DNA of 64,000 nt from Flavobacterium album (GCF_003096035.1 NZ_CP029186.1:1563001-1627000); one strand, 5' to 3'. Counted from the first letter of the stretch, positions 8,577-17,893 are shown. The notes: generated from the sequence alone by a model not told the origin. Numbers and translations are program-made.

Positions 8577-8848
8577 ATGACCAAATCAGATTTAGACACA
8601 ATTATTGAAATTACAAATAAGGCTACTAAAGCGCCATGGACTTCTTATAGTGAAGGGAGGGATTTTGAGAGCGGGAGCAGCTTTATCATGACCGGATGGG
8701 CGATGACAGGGGTTATGATATGGAATTGCCACATCTAAGAGAAGAAGACCAGGATTTTATTGCTATGGCAAGAAATGTGCTGCCGGAATTGGTGAATGAA
8801 ATCCTCAGGCTGCAGAAAATTCTGGAAGACAATTCCATTCTGTTTTAG
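8577..8848 (+). pseudogene. Small conserved gene broken by a frameshift
   Basis: ATG at 8577 opens a 53-codon frame that stops at 8736-8738. It encodes a segment ...APWTSYSEGRDFESGSSFIMTG. From about 8702 a second frame (shifted -1) continues with GYDMELPHLREEDQDF, then IAMARNVLPELVNEIL, and stops at 8846-8848. Read through, the two halves resemble one small protein of about 85-90 residues of the type (APW...GSSFI.TG....D.DFIA.AR..LP.L..EI..L) seen beside phage Ea22-like and bacterial hypothetical proteins. A single-base loss between about 8692 and 8702 explains the break. It may be a sequencing error or true decay. Confidence 0.6.
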
Positions 8849-8851
8849 CTA

Positions 8852-8880
8852 TAAAAAAAGCCCCAACAATGTTGAGGCTT
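8852..8880 (-). terminator. Terminator of the tRNA-Gly/tRNA-Leu transcript
   Basis: On the minus strand AAGCCTCAAC pairs with GTTGGGGCTT (plus-strand 8858-8867 and 8871-8880), followed by seven T. It starts 10 bases downstream of tRNA-Leu. Confidence 0.8.
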
Positions 8881-8889
8881 TGTACTGTG

Positions 8890-8975
8890 TACTCAAGGTG
8901 GGACTTGAACCCACACGGGCATTGCTGCCCACTGGATTTTAAGTCCAGCGTGTCTACCGATTCCACCACTCGAGC
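8890..8975 (-). tRNA. tRNA-Leu (anticodon TAA)
   Basis: The acceptor stem GCTCGAG pairs with CTTGAGT (wobbles included). The anticodon loop reads CTTAAAA, giving anticodon TAA, and a long class II variable arm (GGGCAGCAATGCCC) identifies a leucine tRNA. The T-arm GTTCAAGTCC is intact. CCA is not encoded. It is separated from tRNA-Gly by 12 bases and probably shares its transcript. Confidence 0.95.
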
Positions 8976-8987
8976 TTAAAAAGGTTG

Positions 8988-9060
8988 AGCGAAAAACGGG
9001 ATTCGAACCCGCGACCTCCACCTTGGCAAGGTGGCGCTCTACCAACTGAGCTATTTTCGC
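8988..9060 (-). tRNA. tRNA-Gly (anticodon GCC)
   Basis: The acceptor GCGAAAA pairs with TTTTCGC. The D-arm TAGCTCAGTTGGTAGAGC, anticodon loop CTTGCCAAG (anticodon GCC) and T-arm GGTTCGAACCC are all canonical. It is the first gene of the two-tRNA unit. Confidence 0.95.
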
Positions 9061-9262
9061 ATTATGTCAATTACCGTTGTTTTGTTTGGTATTGCGGTTG
9101 CAAATGTAACACATAAATTCAATTTTGCAAGGCTTTTTTCAAAAAAAATTCACTCAAAAATATAATGTTCTGATAGCGTTTGGCTTACTATTGAAAGTTT
9201 TTTAATCTCTTTGGGATTTCTCCACTACGCTACGCTCCGGTCGAAATGACACAGACTCCAAA

Positions 9263-9326
9263 ACTGAAAACTGCGACCTGCCTTTGCCGGCAGACAGGCT
9301 GAAAACTGCGACTGCGACTGAAAACT
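9263..9326 (-). repeat. Repeat copy abutting the mutS stop codon
   Basis: Directly after the mutS stop (on the minus strand) come tandem TCGCAGTCGCAG-like words, a CTGCC/GGCAG hairpin and a second GCAGTTTTCAG. The same order of elements follows galE at 16191-16250, in the same orientation relative to the gene. A further stretch (about 9205-9255), reading TCATTTCGACCGGAG on the minus strand, is a second, different repeat-like block. Confidence 0.7.
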
Positions 9327-11936
9327 TTACTTCACCAGCATCCGCTTGATCTCATTCAGCTTCATCAATGCCTCAACGGGCGTAAGCGTATTGATGTCGA
9401 TGTTCATGATCTCCTCTTTTATTTCTTCGAGTAGCGGGTCGTCAAGGTTAAAGAAGCTTAACTGCAGTTCGTCTTTGGCAACGGCTTTCATATTACCTAA
9501 TGCTTCGCCCGAATGGTCTTTTTCCAGTTTCTTTAGCATCTTTTGGGCTTTCTGTATCACCGTTTGCGGCATACCCGCCATTTTGGCCACGTGGATACCA
9601 AAGCTGTGTGCAGAGCCGCCTTTTACCAGCTTACGGATAAACAGCACCGTGTCTTTTAACTCTTTCACCGATACATTATAATTCTGTATCCTGCTGAAGA
9701 TGTCCTGCATTTCGTTCAGCTCGTGGTAGTGCGTTGCAAAAAGGGTCTTGGGCTGGGCAGGATGCTCGTGCAGGAATTCGGCAATGGCCCATGCGATAGA
9801 GATACCATCATAAGTACTTGTACCGCGGCCTATCTCATCTAATAGTATCAGGCTGCGGTCGGAAATATTGTTCAGGATGCTTGCCGTCTCGTTCATTTCC
9901 ACCATAAAGGTCGATTCGCCCATTGAGATGTTATCCGATGCTCCAACACGGGTAAAGATTTTATCAACCGTACCCATGCGCACACTTTCCGCAGGTACAA
10001 AGCTACCCATTTGCGCAAGCAGTACTATAAGGGCAGTCTGGCGAAGGATAGCCGACTTACCCGACATATTCGGCCCCGTGATCATGATGATCTGCTGTTG
10101 GGAGCGGTCGAGGAACACATCATTGGCAATATAAGGCGTACCGACAGGAAGCTGTTTTTCGATAACAGGGTGGCGGCCATTTTTGATGTCGAGCTCAAAG
10201 CTGTCGTCTATCTCCGGGCACACATATTTGTTTTCGATGGCAAGCTGCGTAAACGATGCCAGGCAGTCCATTTGTGCAATAAGGCTCGCATTGAGCTGCA
10301 CCGGCTTTATATAGGTCGCGATCCAAACCACAAGCTGCTCGAATAATTGGGTTTCCAGATGGTGTATCTTTTCTTCGGCACCAAGTATCTTGGTCTCGTA
10401 TTCTTTCAGCTCTTCGGTAATGTAGCGCTCGGCATTCACAAGGGTTTGCTTGCGTATCCATTCAGCAGGCACTTTGTCCTTATGCGTATTGCGTACCTCA
10501 ATATAGTACCCAAACACATTATTGAACGATATTTTAAGCGATGATATGCCCGTCAACTCCGATTCACGCCTTTCTATCCCTTCCAGGTATTCCTTGCCCG
10601 AATAAGCAATGCTGCGCAGTTCGTCCAGTTCCGGGTGGATGCCCTTGGCTATGGCATTCCCTTTACTAATGGCAACGGGAGCCTCTGGATGTAGTGTGGC
10701 TTTTATCTTTTCGCGAAGCAGGTCGCAGGCATGCAGGCTGTCGCCAATGGCTTTCAGCGCCTCGTTGTTGCTTTCGAGAGCCAATTGCTTTATCGGCACG
10801 ATGGCATCGAGCGAATCTTTCAGGTAAATGACTTCGCGCGGAGACACTTTACCGGTGGCTATTTTCGAGATTAGCCTTTCCAGGTCGGATATCTGCTTTA
10901 TCTGCTGCTGTATCTTTTGCAGCGTACTTTTATTTTCTTTCAGGTAAGCTACCACTTCATGGCGCGCCCTTATTTTGTTGGCATCCTTTAGCGGAAGCGC
11001 CAGCCAGCGTTTCAGCAACCGGCTCCCCATGGGAGAAAGTGTGCGGTCGATCACATCCAGCAATGTTACGGCATTTACGTTCGGGCTTTGGTACAGCTCC
11101 AGGTTGCGTATGGTAAAACGGTCCATCCATACATAGGCATCCTCTGCAATACGCTGGATGGCCGTGATGTGCTGCACTTTGTTGTGCTGTGTTTCCGAAA
11201 GGTAATACAGCACCGCGCCGGAGGCTATGATGCCTTCCTGCAATTCCTCAATCCCAAAACCTTTCAGCGAGTTGGTGCCAAAATGCCCCGTCAGGCTGTC
11301 AAAGGCATAATCCTCTTTATACACCCAGTCCTCCAGGAAAAAGGTATGGTAGTCGTCGCCAAACGTATCGCGGAAATTGGTTTTCTCATTCTTTGGCACC
11401 AGCACCTCGCTCGGGCTGAAATTTTGTAACAGCTTGTCGATATATTCCTCGTTGCCCTGCGCGGTAAGGAACTCGCCCGTAGACACATCCAGGAACGATA
11501 TCCCCATATTTTTGCGCCCGAAATATACCGAGGCCAAAAAGTTATTTGATTTGGAGTGCAGTACCTCATCGTTCATCGATACACCGGGAGTTACCAGTTC
11601 GGTCACGCCGCGCTTCACGATGGTCTTGGTCATTTTCGGATCTTCCAGCTGGTCGCATATCGCCACTCGGAGCCCGGCCTTTACCAGTTTCGGGAGGTAG
11701 GTATTCAGTGAATGGTGCGGAAACCCGGCCAGCGCCGTTTCGGTTTCGCTGCCTGCCCCGCGCTTGGTGAGCACGATACCCAATATCTCCGCCGCCCTTA
11801 CAGCATCTTCGCCAAAGGTCTCATAAAAATCGCCCACACGGAACAGCAGGCACGCATCGGGATATTTCACCTTAATAGCGTTGTACTGCTTCATTAACGG
11901 GGTTTCCTTCGCGGACTTTTCTTTAGTAGCTGCCAA
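9327..11936 (-). CDS. mutS: DNA mismatch repair protein MutS
   Basis: The 869-residue ATPase recognises base mismatches and starts methyl-independent mismatch repair with MutL. The mismatch-contacting Phe-x-Glu motif is present at Phe37-Tyr38-Glu39 (VGDFYETFG). Connector, lever and clamp regions follow. The ATPase shows Walker A GPNMSGKS with Lys627, Walker [13 protein letters not shown], and the downstream FATHYHEL switch. The C-terminal region is full length for bacterial MutS1. It is monocistronic, and its stop codon is directly abutted by a genomic repeat. Confidence 0.98.
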   Translation of the reverse strand: MAATKEKSAKETPLMKQYNAIKVKYPDACLLFRVGDFYETFGEDAVRAAEILGIVLTKRGAGSETETALAGFPHHSLNTYLPKLVKAGLRVAICDQLEDPKMTKTIVKRGVTELVTPGVSMNDEVLHSKSNNFLASVYFGRKNMGISFLDVSTGEFLTAQGNEEYIDKLLQNFSPSEVLVPKNEKTNFRDTFGDDYHTFFLEDWVYKEDYAFDSLTGHFGTNSLKGFGIEELQEGIIASGAVLYYLSETQHNKVQHITAIQRIAEDAYVWMDRFTIRNLELYQSPNVNAVTLLDVIDRTLSPMGSRLLKRWLALPLKDANKIRARHEVVAYLKENKSTLQKIQQQIKQISDLERLISKIATGKVSPREVIYLKDSLDAIVPIKQLALESNNEALKAIGDSLHACDLLREKIKATLHPEAPVAISKGNAIAKGIHPELDELRSIAYSGKEYLEGIERRESELTGISSLKISFNNVFGYYIEVRNTHKDKVPAEWIRKQTLVNAERYITEELKEYETKILGAEEKIHHLETQLFEQLVVWIATYIKPVQLNASLIAQMDCLASFTQLAIENKYVCPEIDDSFELDIKNGRHPVIEKQLPVGTPYIANDVFLDRSQQQIIMITGPNMSGKSAILRQTALIVLLAQMGSFVPAESVRMGTVDKIFTRVGASDNISMGESTFMVEMNETASILNNISDRSLILLDEIGRGTSTYDGISIAWAIAEFLHEHPAQPKTLFATHYHELNEMQDIFSRIQNYNVSVKELKDTVLFIRKLVKGGSAHSFGIHVAKMAGMPQTVIQKAQKMLKKLEKDHSGEALGNMKAVAKDELQLSFFNLDDPLLEEIKEEIMNIDINTLTPVEALMKLNEIKRMLVK

Positions 11937-12243
11937 TGTAAAGGGTATGATTTGATTAAGAGGCGAATTTACTCAAATTCCGAAAAAGAAGCGCAAGGGT
12001 GTTTGTAAATGGTGGATAACTTCTATTCTATTTCAGATTTCAGAAGGCAGATTTCAGATTGAGCTTCACTCATGCCGAAGGGGTAAGTTTATATTAGGCG
12101 TGCCACATCCCGGCTTCACCCAGCGCAGTGGCCGGGCCATACGCTGTATCCCTCCACTGCGCTGCGGGGATGCCGCTTCTGTCCCTCAAGCGGAGCTACA
12201 CTCATGCCGGAAAATTGCGACGAATTGAATAAGCTATTAGAAA
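11937..12243. other. 307-bp intergenic region with nested repeats
   Basis: No gene is visible. Two 17-base direct copies (GAGCTTCACTCATGCCG at 12061-12077 and GAGCTACACTCATGCCG at 12193-12209) flank a segment carrying an 11-bp inverted pair (CAGCGCAGTGG 12121-12131, CCACTGCGCTG 12154-12164). A third copy of the first 14 bases occurs in reverse at 58481-58494. TTTCAGATT-like words repeat at about 12037-12060. Confidence 0.6.
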
Positions 12244-12690
12244 TCACACCACCACCTTCATCAATCCCCTGTTATGCACCGTATACCCTTTAGACAAATA
12301 CAATTTTTGGGCAACAACATTATGCCCTTCAATCTCAAGGTAAATTATTTTAATAGATAATAATTTTCCCTGTTCATATATAAAGTCTAACGTTAACCTG
12401 CCCAGTCCCAATCCGCGTGCATCGGGCGAAATGAAAAGCTCATCCAAAAACGCGATCCTCCCTTTATATTCAAACGAAAAAACGAATGTAAGGATTGCAT
12501 AGCCCACAGGTTTCCCTTCATGTAAGATCACCCAGCCACGGCCCAGGCTCTCATTCTCTGTAAATTCCAAAAACAAATCCCTCGACACCGTAGCATCAAT
12601 AGGGTAGTTGTCGATGGCATAGAATTCTTCCATCATGCCCACTACAGCGTGTGCATCGGCTTGTTCGAAAGGCTTAAACACCGGTTTCAT
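12244..12690 (-). CDS. GNAT-family N-acetyltransferase
   Basis: The 148-residue protein has the GNAT fold. The acetyl-CoA pyrophosphate-binding loop is seen as SPDARGLGLGRLTLDF at about 90-105 (the R-x-x-G-x-G/A motif). A late EGHNVVAQKLYLSKGY segment corresponds to motif B. The start at 12690 (ATG) is chosen; a TTG two codons upstream is possible. The first 17 bases overlap the 3' end of waaA, so translation is probably coupled. The substrate is unknown. Confidence 0.88.
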   Translation of the reverse strand: MKPVFKPFEQADAHAVVGMMEEFYAIDNYPIDATVSRDLFLEFTENESLGRGWVILHEGKPVGYAILTFVFSFEYKGRIAFLDELFISPDARGLGLGRLTLDFIYEQGKLLSIKIIYLEIEGHNVVAQKLYLSKGYTVHNRGLMKVVV

Positions 12691-13909
12691 TAGCAATATG
12701 GTTTATGATGATGCCTACAGCACCACGGTTCATCGATACAAAAGTGCCAGCAATATGGCCTGTTTCCCAACGCTGGTCATCGTTGTGGGTAAGCAGGGAT
12801 AAAGCATCTTCCATTTCCTGTTTGTTTTTAACGGAAATACAGCCGCCCATATTTACCAATGCTACCGCTTCCGGAAACTTTTGGTGGTTGGGCCCAATGA
12901 TGACCGGTACCTCGAAAGCCGCAGGTTCCAGTATATTGTGCAACCCTGCGGTGCCGAACCCGCCGCCTACATACGCCACATCGGCATAGCTGTATATTTT
13001 GGTCAAAAGCCCTACGGTATTGATGATCAGTACATCATAATCCGCAAGGTTTTTGCCTTCTTTTTCAGTGAATAAAACAGCTGGTTTGGTAATGCTTTGC
13101 TGCAATGCCGGCACATGCGCAAAAGTATGCGGAGCGATAATAAATTTAGTGCCCGTGGACGAATTGATATAATCCGTAAACATCGTTTCATCTTTGGGCC
13201 ACGAGCTCCCGAAAACAACCGTGATCTTTCCATCAATAAACTCTTCTATAAAAGGCAGGTTGTTGTCTCGTTCCAGTATCTCGCTTACGCGGTCATAGCG
13301 GGTATCGCCACTTATGGTCGCATTGGTAAACCCTATGGTTTGCAGCAGCTTTTTAGAGCTTTCATATTGCACGAAAAAATGAGTGAACGCCTTCAGTGCA
13401 TCCCTGTAAAAACCACCATACCATTTAAAGAACGCCTGCTTCTCCCTGAACATCCCCGAAATAAGGTAAGTAGGCGTGTTGTGTTTCCTAAGCTCATTGA
13501 GGTAATTCGGCCAAAACTCATATTTGATGAAGAAAACAAGCTCAGGGTGGGCGAGGGCAACGAATTTTTTGGCATTTGCCAGTGTATCCAGTGGCAGGTA
13601 AACCACTACATCGGCATCTTTGGTGTTCTTTCGCACCTCATAACCCGAAGGCGAAAAAAACGACACGACTATCTTGTGGCCGGGATACATGGCTTTTACT
13701 TTTTGCATCACCGGCAGGCCCTGCTCATATTCGCCCAGCGAGGCGGCATGGAACCAGATCACCTTATCCGAAGCGGCAATTTTTTGCGAAAGCGTATCGA
13801 AAACCACTTTCCTGCCTTCTACGAACAATTTGATCTTGGGTATAAAAAGCGCTATAAGTTTCAGGTGCCATCCGGCAATTACGGTGAGCAGGTTATATAT
13901 AAAAAGCAT
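12674..13909 (-). CDS. waaA: 3-deoxy-D-manno-octulosonic acid (Kdo) transferase
   Basis: The 411-residue enzyme transfers Kdo from CMP-Kdo to lipid A precursor at the inner face of the cytoplasmic membrane, an essential step of LPS core assembly. It has an N-terminal membrane anchor helix (about 5-25), the acceptor-domain motif WFHAASLGEYEQGLPV (about 52-67), and a GT-B donor domain with VIGPNHQKFPEA. The length is typical of WaaA/KdtA. It overlaps the GNAT gene downstream and diverges from the DegT aminotransferase gene across a 91-bp intergenic region. Confidence 0.95.
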   Translation of the reverse strand: MLFIYNLLTVIAGWHLKLIALFIPKIKLFVEGRKVVFDTLSQKIAASDKVIWFHAASLGEYEQGLPVMQKVKAMYPGHKIVVSFFSPSGYEVRKNTKDADVVVYLPLDTLANAKKFVALAHPELVFFIKYEFWPNYLNELRKHNTPTYLISGMFREKQAFFKWYGGFYRDALKAFTHFFVQYESSKKLLQTIGFTNATISGDTRYDRVSEILERDNNLPFIEEFIDGKITVVFGSSWPKDETMFTDYINSSTGTKFIIAPHTFAHVPALQQSITKPAVLFTEKEGKNLADYDVLIINTVGLLTKIYSYADVAYVGGGFGTAGLHNILEPAAFEVPVIIGPNHQKFPEAVALVNMGGCISVKNKQEMEDALSLLTHNDDQRWETGHIAGTFVSMNRGAVGIIINHIANETGV

Positions 13910-13945
13910 GCCTTGAATATTGATGCGCTAAATTACATATTTTCA

Positions 13946-13976
13946 TTGGCAGGCAGTCATTTAATTAGTAGTTTTG
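13946..13976 (+). promoter_or_regulatory. Promoter of the DegT aminotransferase gene
   Basis: TTG at 13946-13948, a 20-base spacer, and TAGTTTTG at 13969-13976 fit the Bacteroidota consensus. The box overlaps an upstream in-frame start at 13974, which argues for the ATG at 14001. Confidence 0.7.
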
Positions 13977-14000
13977 CGTGACTTTAATACTTCGCAGATA

Positions 14001-15134
14001 ATGAAAAAAATACAGATGGTCGACCTGAAAAGCCAGTACGACCGCATAAAAGATACCGTAAATGCTTCCATTCAGGAAGTGCTCGACAATACTGCCTATA
14101 TCAACGGCCCGCAGGTACAAAGCTTCCAGAAAAACCTGGAAGATTATCTTGGCGGCAAGCACGTAATACCTTGTGCTAATGGTACCGATGCCTTGCAGAT
14201 AGCTATGATGGGCCTTGGCCTGCAGCCGGGCGATGAGGTGATTACAGCCGATTTTACCTTTGCTGCCACGGTTGAAGTGATTGCGTTATTGCAGCTTACC
14301 CCGGTCCTGGTGGATGTGGATGCCGATACGTTCAATATTTCCATAGAAGCGATAAAAAAAGCGATCACGCCAAAAACAAAAGCAATCGTGCCGGTACATT
14401 TGTTCGGGCAGGCAGCCGATATGGAAGCTATTATGGCGCTTGCCAAAGAACATAACCTGTATGTAATTGAAGATAATGCGCAGGCTATAGGGGCGAATTA
14501 TAAATATGCAGGTGGGTCTAAAAAGAAAGTGGGAATGATTGGCCACGTGGCTTCAACATCATTCTTCCCGTCTAAAAATCTGGGCTGCTATGGCGATGGC
14601 GGCGCGATATTCACCACTGATGATGCCCTTGCCCACGCACTTCGCGGTATTGTAAACCACGGCATGTATGTGCGTTACCACCACGATGTGGTAGGCGTGA
14701 ACTCAAGGCTCGACAGCATACAGGCAGCAGTGCTTAACGCAAAGCTTCCGTTGCTTGATGGCTATAACGATGCCAGGCAAACAGCTGCCGAAAAGTACAG
14801 CGCTGCTTTTGCAGGCCATGACAATATCATTACACCTATAGTAAAAGGCGACAGGGACAGCCACGTTTTCCACCAATATACGCTTAGGATCATTGATGCC
14901 GACCGCGATGCACTAATGCAGCACCTTTTAGATAAAGGCATTCCGTGTGCAATCTATTACCCTATTCCCCTGCACAACCAAAAAGCTTATGCTGATGTAC
15001 GCTATAACGAAGCCGATTTCCCGGTAACCAACCAGTTGGTTAAAGAAGTGCTTTCCCTGCCAATGCATACCGAACTGGATGATGAGCAGATAAAGTTCAT
15101 CACGGATAGCGTGTTGGAATTTTTAAATAAGTAA
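14001..15134 (+). CDS. DegT/DnrJ/EryC1/StrS-family sugar aminotransferase
   Basis: The 377-residue PLP enzyme belongs to the sugar-aminotransferase family that installs amino groups on nucleotide-linked keto-sugars. The PLP lysine is Lys192 in STSFFPSKNLGCYGDGG, and the family motifs NGTDALQIAM, DFTFAATVE and IEDNAQAIGA are all present. The start is placed at 14001 (MKKIQMVDLK), because the longer frame begins inside the promoter -7 box. galE follows after 35 bases and waaA diverges upstream, consistent with surface polysaccharide or LPS sugar synthesis. The exact sugar cannot be told. Confidence 0.93.
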   Translation: MKKIQMVDLKSQYDRIKDTVNASIQEVLDNTAYINGPQVQSFQKNLEDYLGGKHVIPCANGTDALQIAMMGLGLQPGDEVITADFTFAATVEVIALLQLTPVLVDVDADTFNISIEAIKKAITPKTKAIVPVHLFGQAADMEAIMALAKEHNLYVIEDNAQAIGANYKYAGGSKKKVGMIGHVASTSFFPSKNLGCYGDGGAIFTTDDALAHALRGIVNHGMYVRYHHDVVGVNSRLDSIQAAVLNAKLPLLDGYNDARQTAAEKYSAAFAGHDNIITPIVKGDRDSHVFHQYTLRIIDADRDALMQHLLDKGIPCAIYYPIPLHNQKAYADVRYNEADFPVTNQLVKEVLSLPMHTELDDEQIKFITDSVLEFLNK

Positions 15135-15169
15135 CCCAGATAGTCTAACAATCTAATAATCTAATAATC

Positions 15170-16192
15170 TTGAAAAAAATACTGGTAACCGGCGGCCTTG
15201 GGTTTATAGGATCGCATACGGTAGTAGAACTGCAGAATGAAGGCTTTGACGTAGTAGTAATAGACGACCTTTCCAACGCTGAAGCTGGTGTTGTAGATGG
15301 TATTGCTGCTATTACAGGAAAAAAACCGGAGTTTGAAAAGATCGACCTTCGCGACAAAGCAGCAGTACAGCAATTTTTCAAAAAATATCCCGATGTATCG
15401 GGCGTTATACACTTTGCTGCCTCGAAGGCGGTTGGCGAAAGTGTAGAAAACCCGCTATTATACTATGAGAACAATATAGGCTCACTGGTATACCTGCTGC
15501 AGGAACTAAATAAAAAGCCCGAAGCGCAATTTATCTTCAGTTCGTCGTGCACTGTATACGGCCAGGCCGAAAAGATGCCCATCTCAGAAGATACACCGGT
15601 ACAGCCTGCAATGTCGCCGTATGGCAATACCAAGCAGGTAGGTGAGGAGATTATACAGGACGTAGCCAAAGCGACTAGTATCAATGCCATTTTATTGCGG
15701 TATTTCAACCCGGTCGGCGCGCATGAATCGGCGAACATAGGGGAGCTGCCACTTGGGGTTCCACAAAACCTGGTGCCATTCATTACACAGACCGCGATCG
15801 GGATGAGGGAGCAGCTATCCGTGTTCGGGGATGACTACAACACGCCAGACGGTACCTGCATCCGCGATTACATCCATGTGGTAGACTTAGCAAAAGCCCA
15901 CGTTACTGCCCTACAGCGCCTTATCAATAAGGCCAATGCCGAGAAGGTGGAGGTGTTTAATTTGGGTACCGGAAAAGGCAGCAGTGTGCTCGAAGTGATA
16001 CATGCCTTTGAAAAAGCCACAGGCCAAAAACTCAATTATAAGATAGTGCCCAAAAGGCCGGGCGATGTTACCGAAGCGTACGCAGACACTACTAAAGCCA
16101 ACAATGTACTAGGCTGGAAAGCAGAGCTTTCATTAGAAGATGCCCTGGCTTCTGCCTGGAAATGGGAACAGAAAGTGAGGGGGAAAGAATAG
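15170..16192 (+). CDS. galE: UDP-glucose 4-epimerase
   Basis: The 340-residue short-chain dehydrogenase interconverts UDP-glucose and UDP-galactose. The NAD-binding motif TGGLGFIG lies at 7-14, and the catalytic pair Tyr151-x3-Lys155 is in SPYGNTK with the preceding SSSCTVYG. The C-terminal region (YADTTKANNVLGWKA) is typical of GalE. The only plausible start is TTG at 15170, since the Rossmann strand begins at residue 3. It follows the DegT gene closely. A genomic repeat begins at its stop codon. Confidence 0.95.
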   Translation: MKKILVTGGLGFIGSHTVVELQNEGFDVVVIDDLSNAEAGVVDGIAAITGKKPEFEKIDLRDKAAVQQFFKKYPDVSGVIHFAASKAVGESVENPLLYYENNIGSLVYLLQELNKKPEAQFIFSSSCTVYGQAEKMPISEDTPVQPAMSPYGNTKQVGEEIIQDVAKATSINAILLRYFNPVGAHESANIGELPLGVPQNLVPFITQTAIGMREQLSVFGDDYNTPDGTCIRDYIHVVDLAKAHVTALQRLINKANAEKVEVFNLGTGKGSSVLEVIHAFEKATGQKLNYKIVPKRPGDVTEAYADTTKANNVLGWKAELSLEDALASAWKWEQKVRGKE

Positions 16193-16250
16193 TCGCAGTC
16201 GCAGTTTTCAGTCACAGCCTGCCGGCATAGGCAGGTCGCAGTTTACAGTT
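16191..16250 (+). repeat. Repeat copy abutting the galE stop codon
   Basis: The repeat begins within the galE TAG, with TCGCAGTCGCAGTTTTCAG, then a CCTGCC/GGCAGG hairpin and GTCGCAGTTTACAG. It matches the element after mutS (9263-9326) in the same orientation relative to the gene. Confidence 0.75.
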
Positions 16251-16274
16251 AAGACTGACTTCAAAATAAATAGT

Positions 16275-16303
16275 AGAGCCGTTGCATTGCAACGGCTCTT
16301 TAA
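16275..16303. terminator. Palindromic terminator between convergent galE and fabD
   Basis: AGAGCCGTTGCA (16275-16286) pairs perfectly with TGCAACGGCTCT (16288-16299), with weak T-richness on the plus side. It shares the GTTGCA/TGCAAC core with the 5727-5822 repeat, so it may be a repeat that doubles as a terminator. Confidence 0.6.
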
Positions 16304-16323
16304 CTTTTCGTAGGTAACAGTTT

Positions 16324-17199
16324 TTACGCTCCTGCGGTTTCAGCTTCCTTATCTATCTTTTTCACCAATCCCTGCAGCACATTGCCCGGGCCCACTTCGG
16401 TAAATAAAGTAGCGCCGTCAGCGATCATGTTCTGTACGCTCTGTGTCCAACGTACCGGTGCAGTAAGCTGTATGATGAGGTTGGCTTTTATGTCTTCAGG
16501 ATCGGTCACTGCGGTTGCCGTCACGTTTTGGTACACAGGGCAAACCGGTTTAGAGAATGTAGTTTTCTCAATGGCTGCAGCAAGCTCTTCGCGCGCAGGC
16601 TCCATCATCGGTGAGTGAAACGCGCCGCCTACCGGCAGGATCAATGCCCTTTTGGCACCCGCAGCCTTCATGGCCTCACATGCCTTTTCTACTGCTGAGG
16701 TCTCACCCGAGATAACAAGCTGTCCCGGACAGTTATAATTGGCAGGCACTACTACGCCGTCAATAGAGGCGCAAACGTCTTCCACAACTTTATCTTCAAG
16801 GCCTAGTACCGCTGCCATAGTAGATGGGGTGATCTCACACGCTTTCTGCATGGCAAGCGCCCTTTGCGAAACCAGCTTCAGGCCGTCTTCAAAGGTCAGC
16901 GCACCGGCAGCCACAAGTGCAGAAAATTCGCCAAGCGAGTGCCCGGCTACCATCTCCGGCTGGAAATCCGCGCCAAGCGTTTTGGCCTTTATTACCGAAT
17001 GGAGGAATACCGCAGGTTGCGTTACCTTGGTCTCTTTCAGTTGGTCGGCCGTGCCTTCAAACATAATATCCGTGATGCGGAAGCCCAGTATTTCGTTGGC
17101 TTTCTCAAAAAGTTCCTTTGCTTCTGCCGAGCTTTCATACAGGTCTTTGCCCATCCCGGTAAACTGGGCGCCCTGGCCCGGAAATACATATGCTTTCAT
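16324..17199 (-). CDS. fabD: Malonyl-CoA:ACP transacylase
   Basis: The 291-residue enzyme loads malonyl groups onto acyl carrier protein for fatty acid synthesis. The nucleophile Ser88 is in GHSLGE, and the partner His195 is in GGAFHSPMM. The N-terminal FPGQGAQ oxyanion motif and the QPAVFLHSV segment are also present. It is full length and apparently monocistronic. A minus-strand -7 box (CAAAAATA at 17226-17233 on the plus strand) lies 27 bases upstream of the start. Confidence 0.97.
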   Translation of the reverse strand: MKAYVFPGQGAQFTGMGKDLYESSAEAKELFEKANEILGFRITDIMFEGTADQLKETKVTQPAVFLHSVIKAKTLGADFQPEMVAGHSLGEFSALVAAGALTFEDGLKLVSQRALAMQKACEITPSTMAAVLGLEDKVVEDVCASIDGVVVPANYNCPGQLVISGETSAVEKACEAMKAAGAKRALILPVGGAFHSPMMEPAREELAAAIEKTTFSKPVCPVYQNVTATAVTDPEDIKANLIIQLTAPVRWTQSVQNMIADGATLFTEVGPGNVLQGLVKKIDKEAETAGA

Positions 17200-17319
17200 A
17201 TTTGTTTCGGTTAGTTTTGTTTTGACAAAAATAAGAATAAAAGCATGCTAACTGAAAACGGGAATTATTTATATTTGATTGGATAGTTATCATGTTGAAA
17301 CTAAATAAACCTAAAAAAG

Positions 17320-17826
17320 ATGGATATATCTTATGAAAGGTCTTTTGAAAAGTTAGGCGGTATCCCCGATGCAAAAATTGATGTTGATAGCTTCAAAGAC
17401 TATTTGAAACGACATTCTATTGACCTGCCGAAGGATATTTTCGATCTTTTGGCAGATCATAGTGGGGAATATTTTAAGAATGATATAGAAATTACAAATG
17501 TTGAGCTGGTTCCGACAGCATCTTCGGGCAAGATCGGTTTGGGGTCAATAGTAAATGCCAATGATATAAAAGATATCATTCAAATAATAGGATATCTGCC
17601 GGATGATGTGTTTCCGGTAATGGAGGGCAGTGCTGGCGATCACATAGTCGTTGGTATTGGTAGATCAAATTATGGGAAAATGTATTATTGGTATCATGAG
17701 GCTAATTATGGTGAAGAGATGACCCTTATTTTTAATTCTTTTAAAGATTTTGTAGATAACCTGCAACAGGTTGAAGATGATAACGATGACCCAAGGGAAG
17801 TTGTAGGCTTTTGGCTTGATCTGTGA
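17320..17826 (+). CDS. SMI1/KNR4 (SUKH) domain protein
   Basis: The 168-residue soluble protein matches the SUKH superfamily, whose bacterial members are mostly immunity proteins against polymorphic or contact-dependent toxins. The supporting pattern is an N-terminal helical LPKDIFDLLADHSG segment and the later GDHIVVGIG...GKMYYWYHE motif, in which the strand and aromatic-acidic HE pair are typical. No toxin gene is adjacent, so it is an orphan. The gene is clearly more AT-rich than its neighbours, suggesting transfer. A -7 box (TATATTTG, 17270-17277) lies 42 bases upstream. Confidence 0.75.
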   Translation: MDISYERSFEKLGGIPDAKIDVDSFKDYLKRHSIDLPKDIFDLLADHSGEYFKNDIEITNVELVPTASSGKIGLGSIVNANDIKDIIQIIGYLPDDVFPVMEGSAGDHIVVGIGRSNYGKMYYWYHEANYGEEMTLIFNSFKDFVDNLQQVEDDNDDPREVVGFWLDL

Positions 17827-17893
17827 TCTGTATGGTTTCATTTGTAACTTTATCCTCTCTTTGCATACTAATACTTCAAACACAAAAAACATC

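Noticed and set aside
17816..17893. N-terminal extension of the membrane protein
   Set aside because: It overlaps the stop of the SUKH gene and precedes a clean membrane-helix start at 17894.
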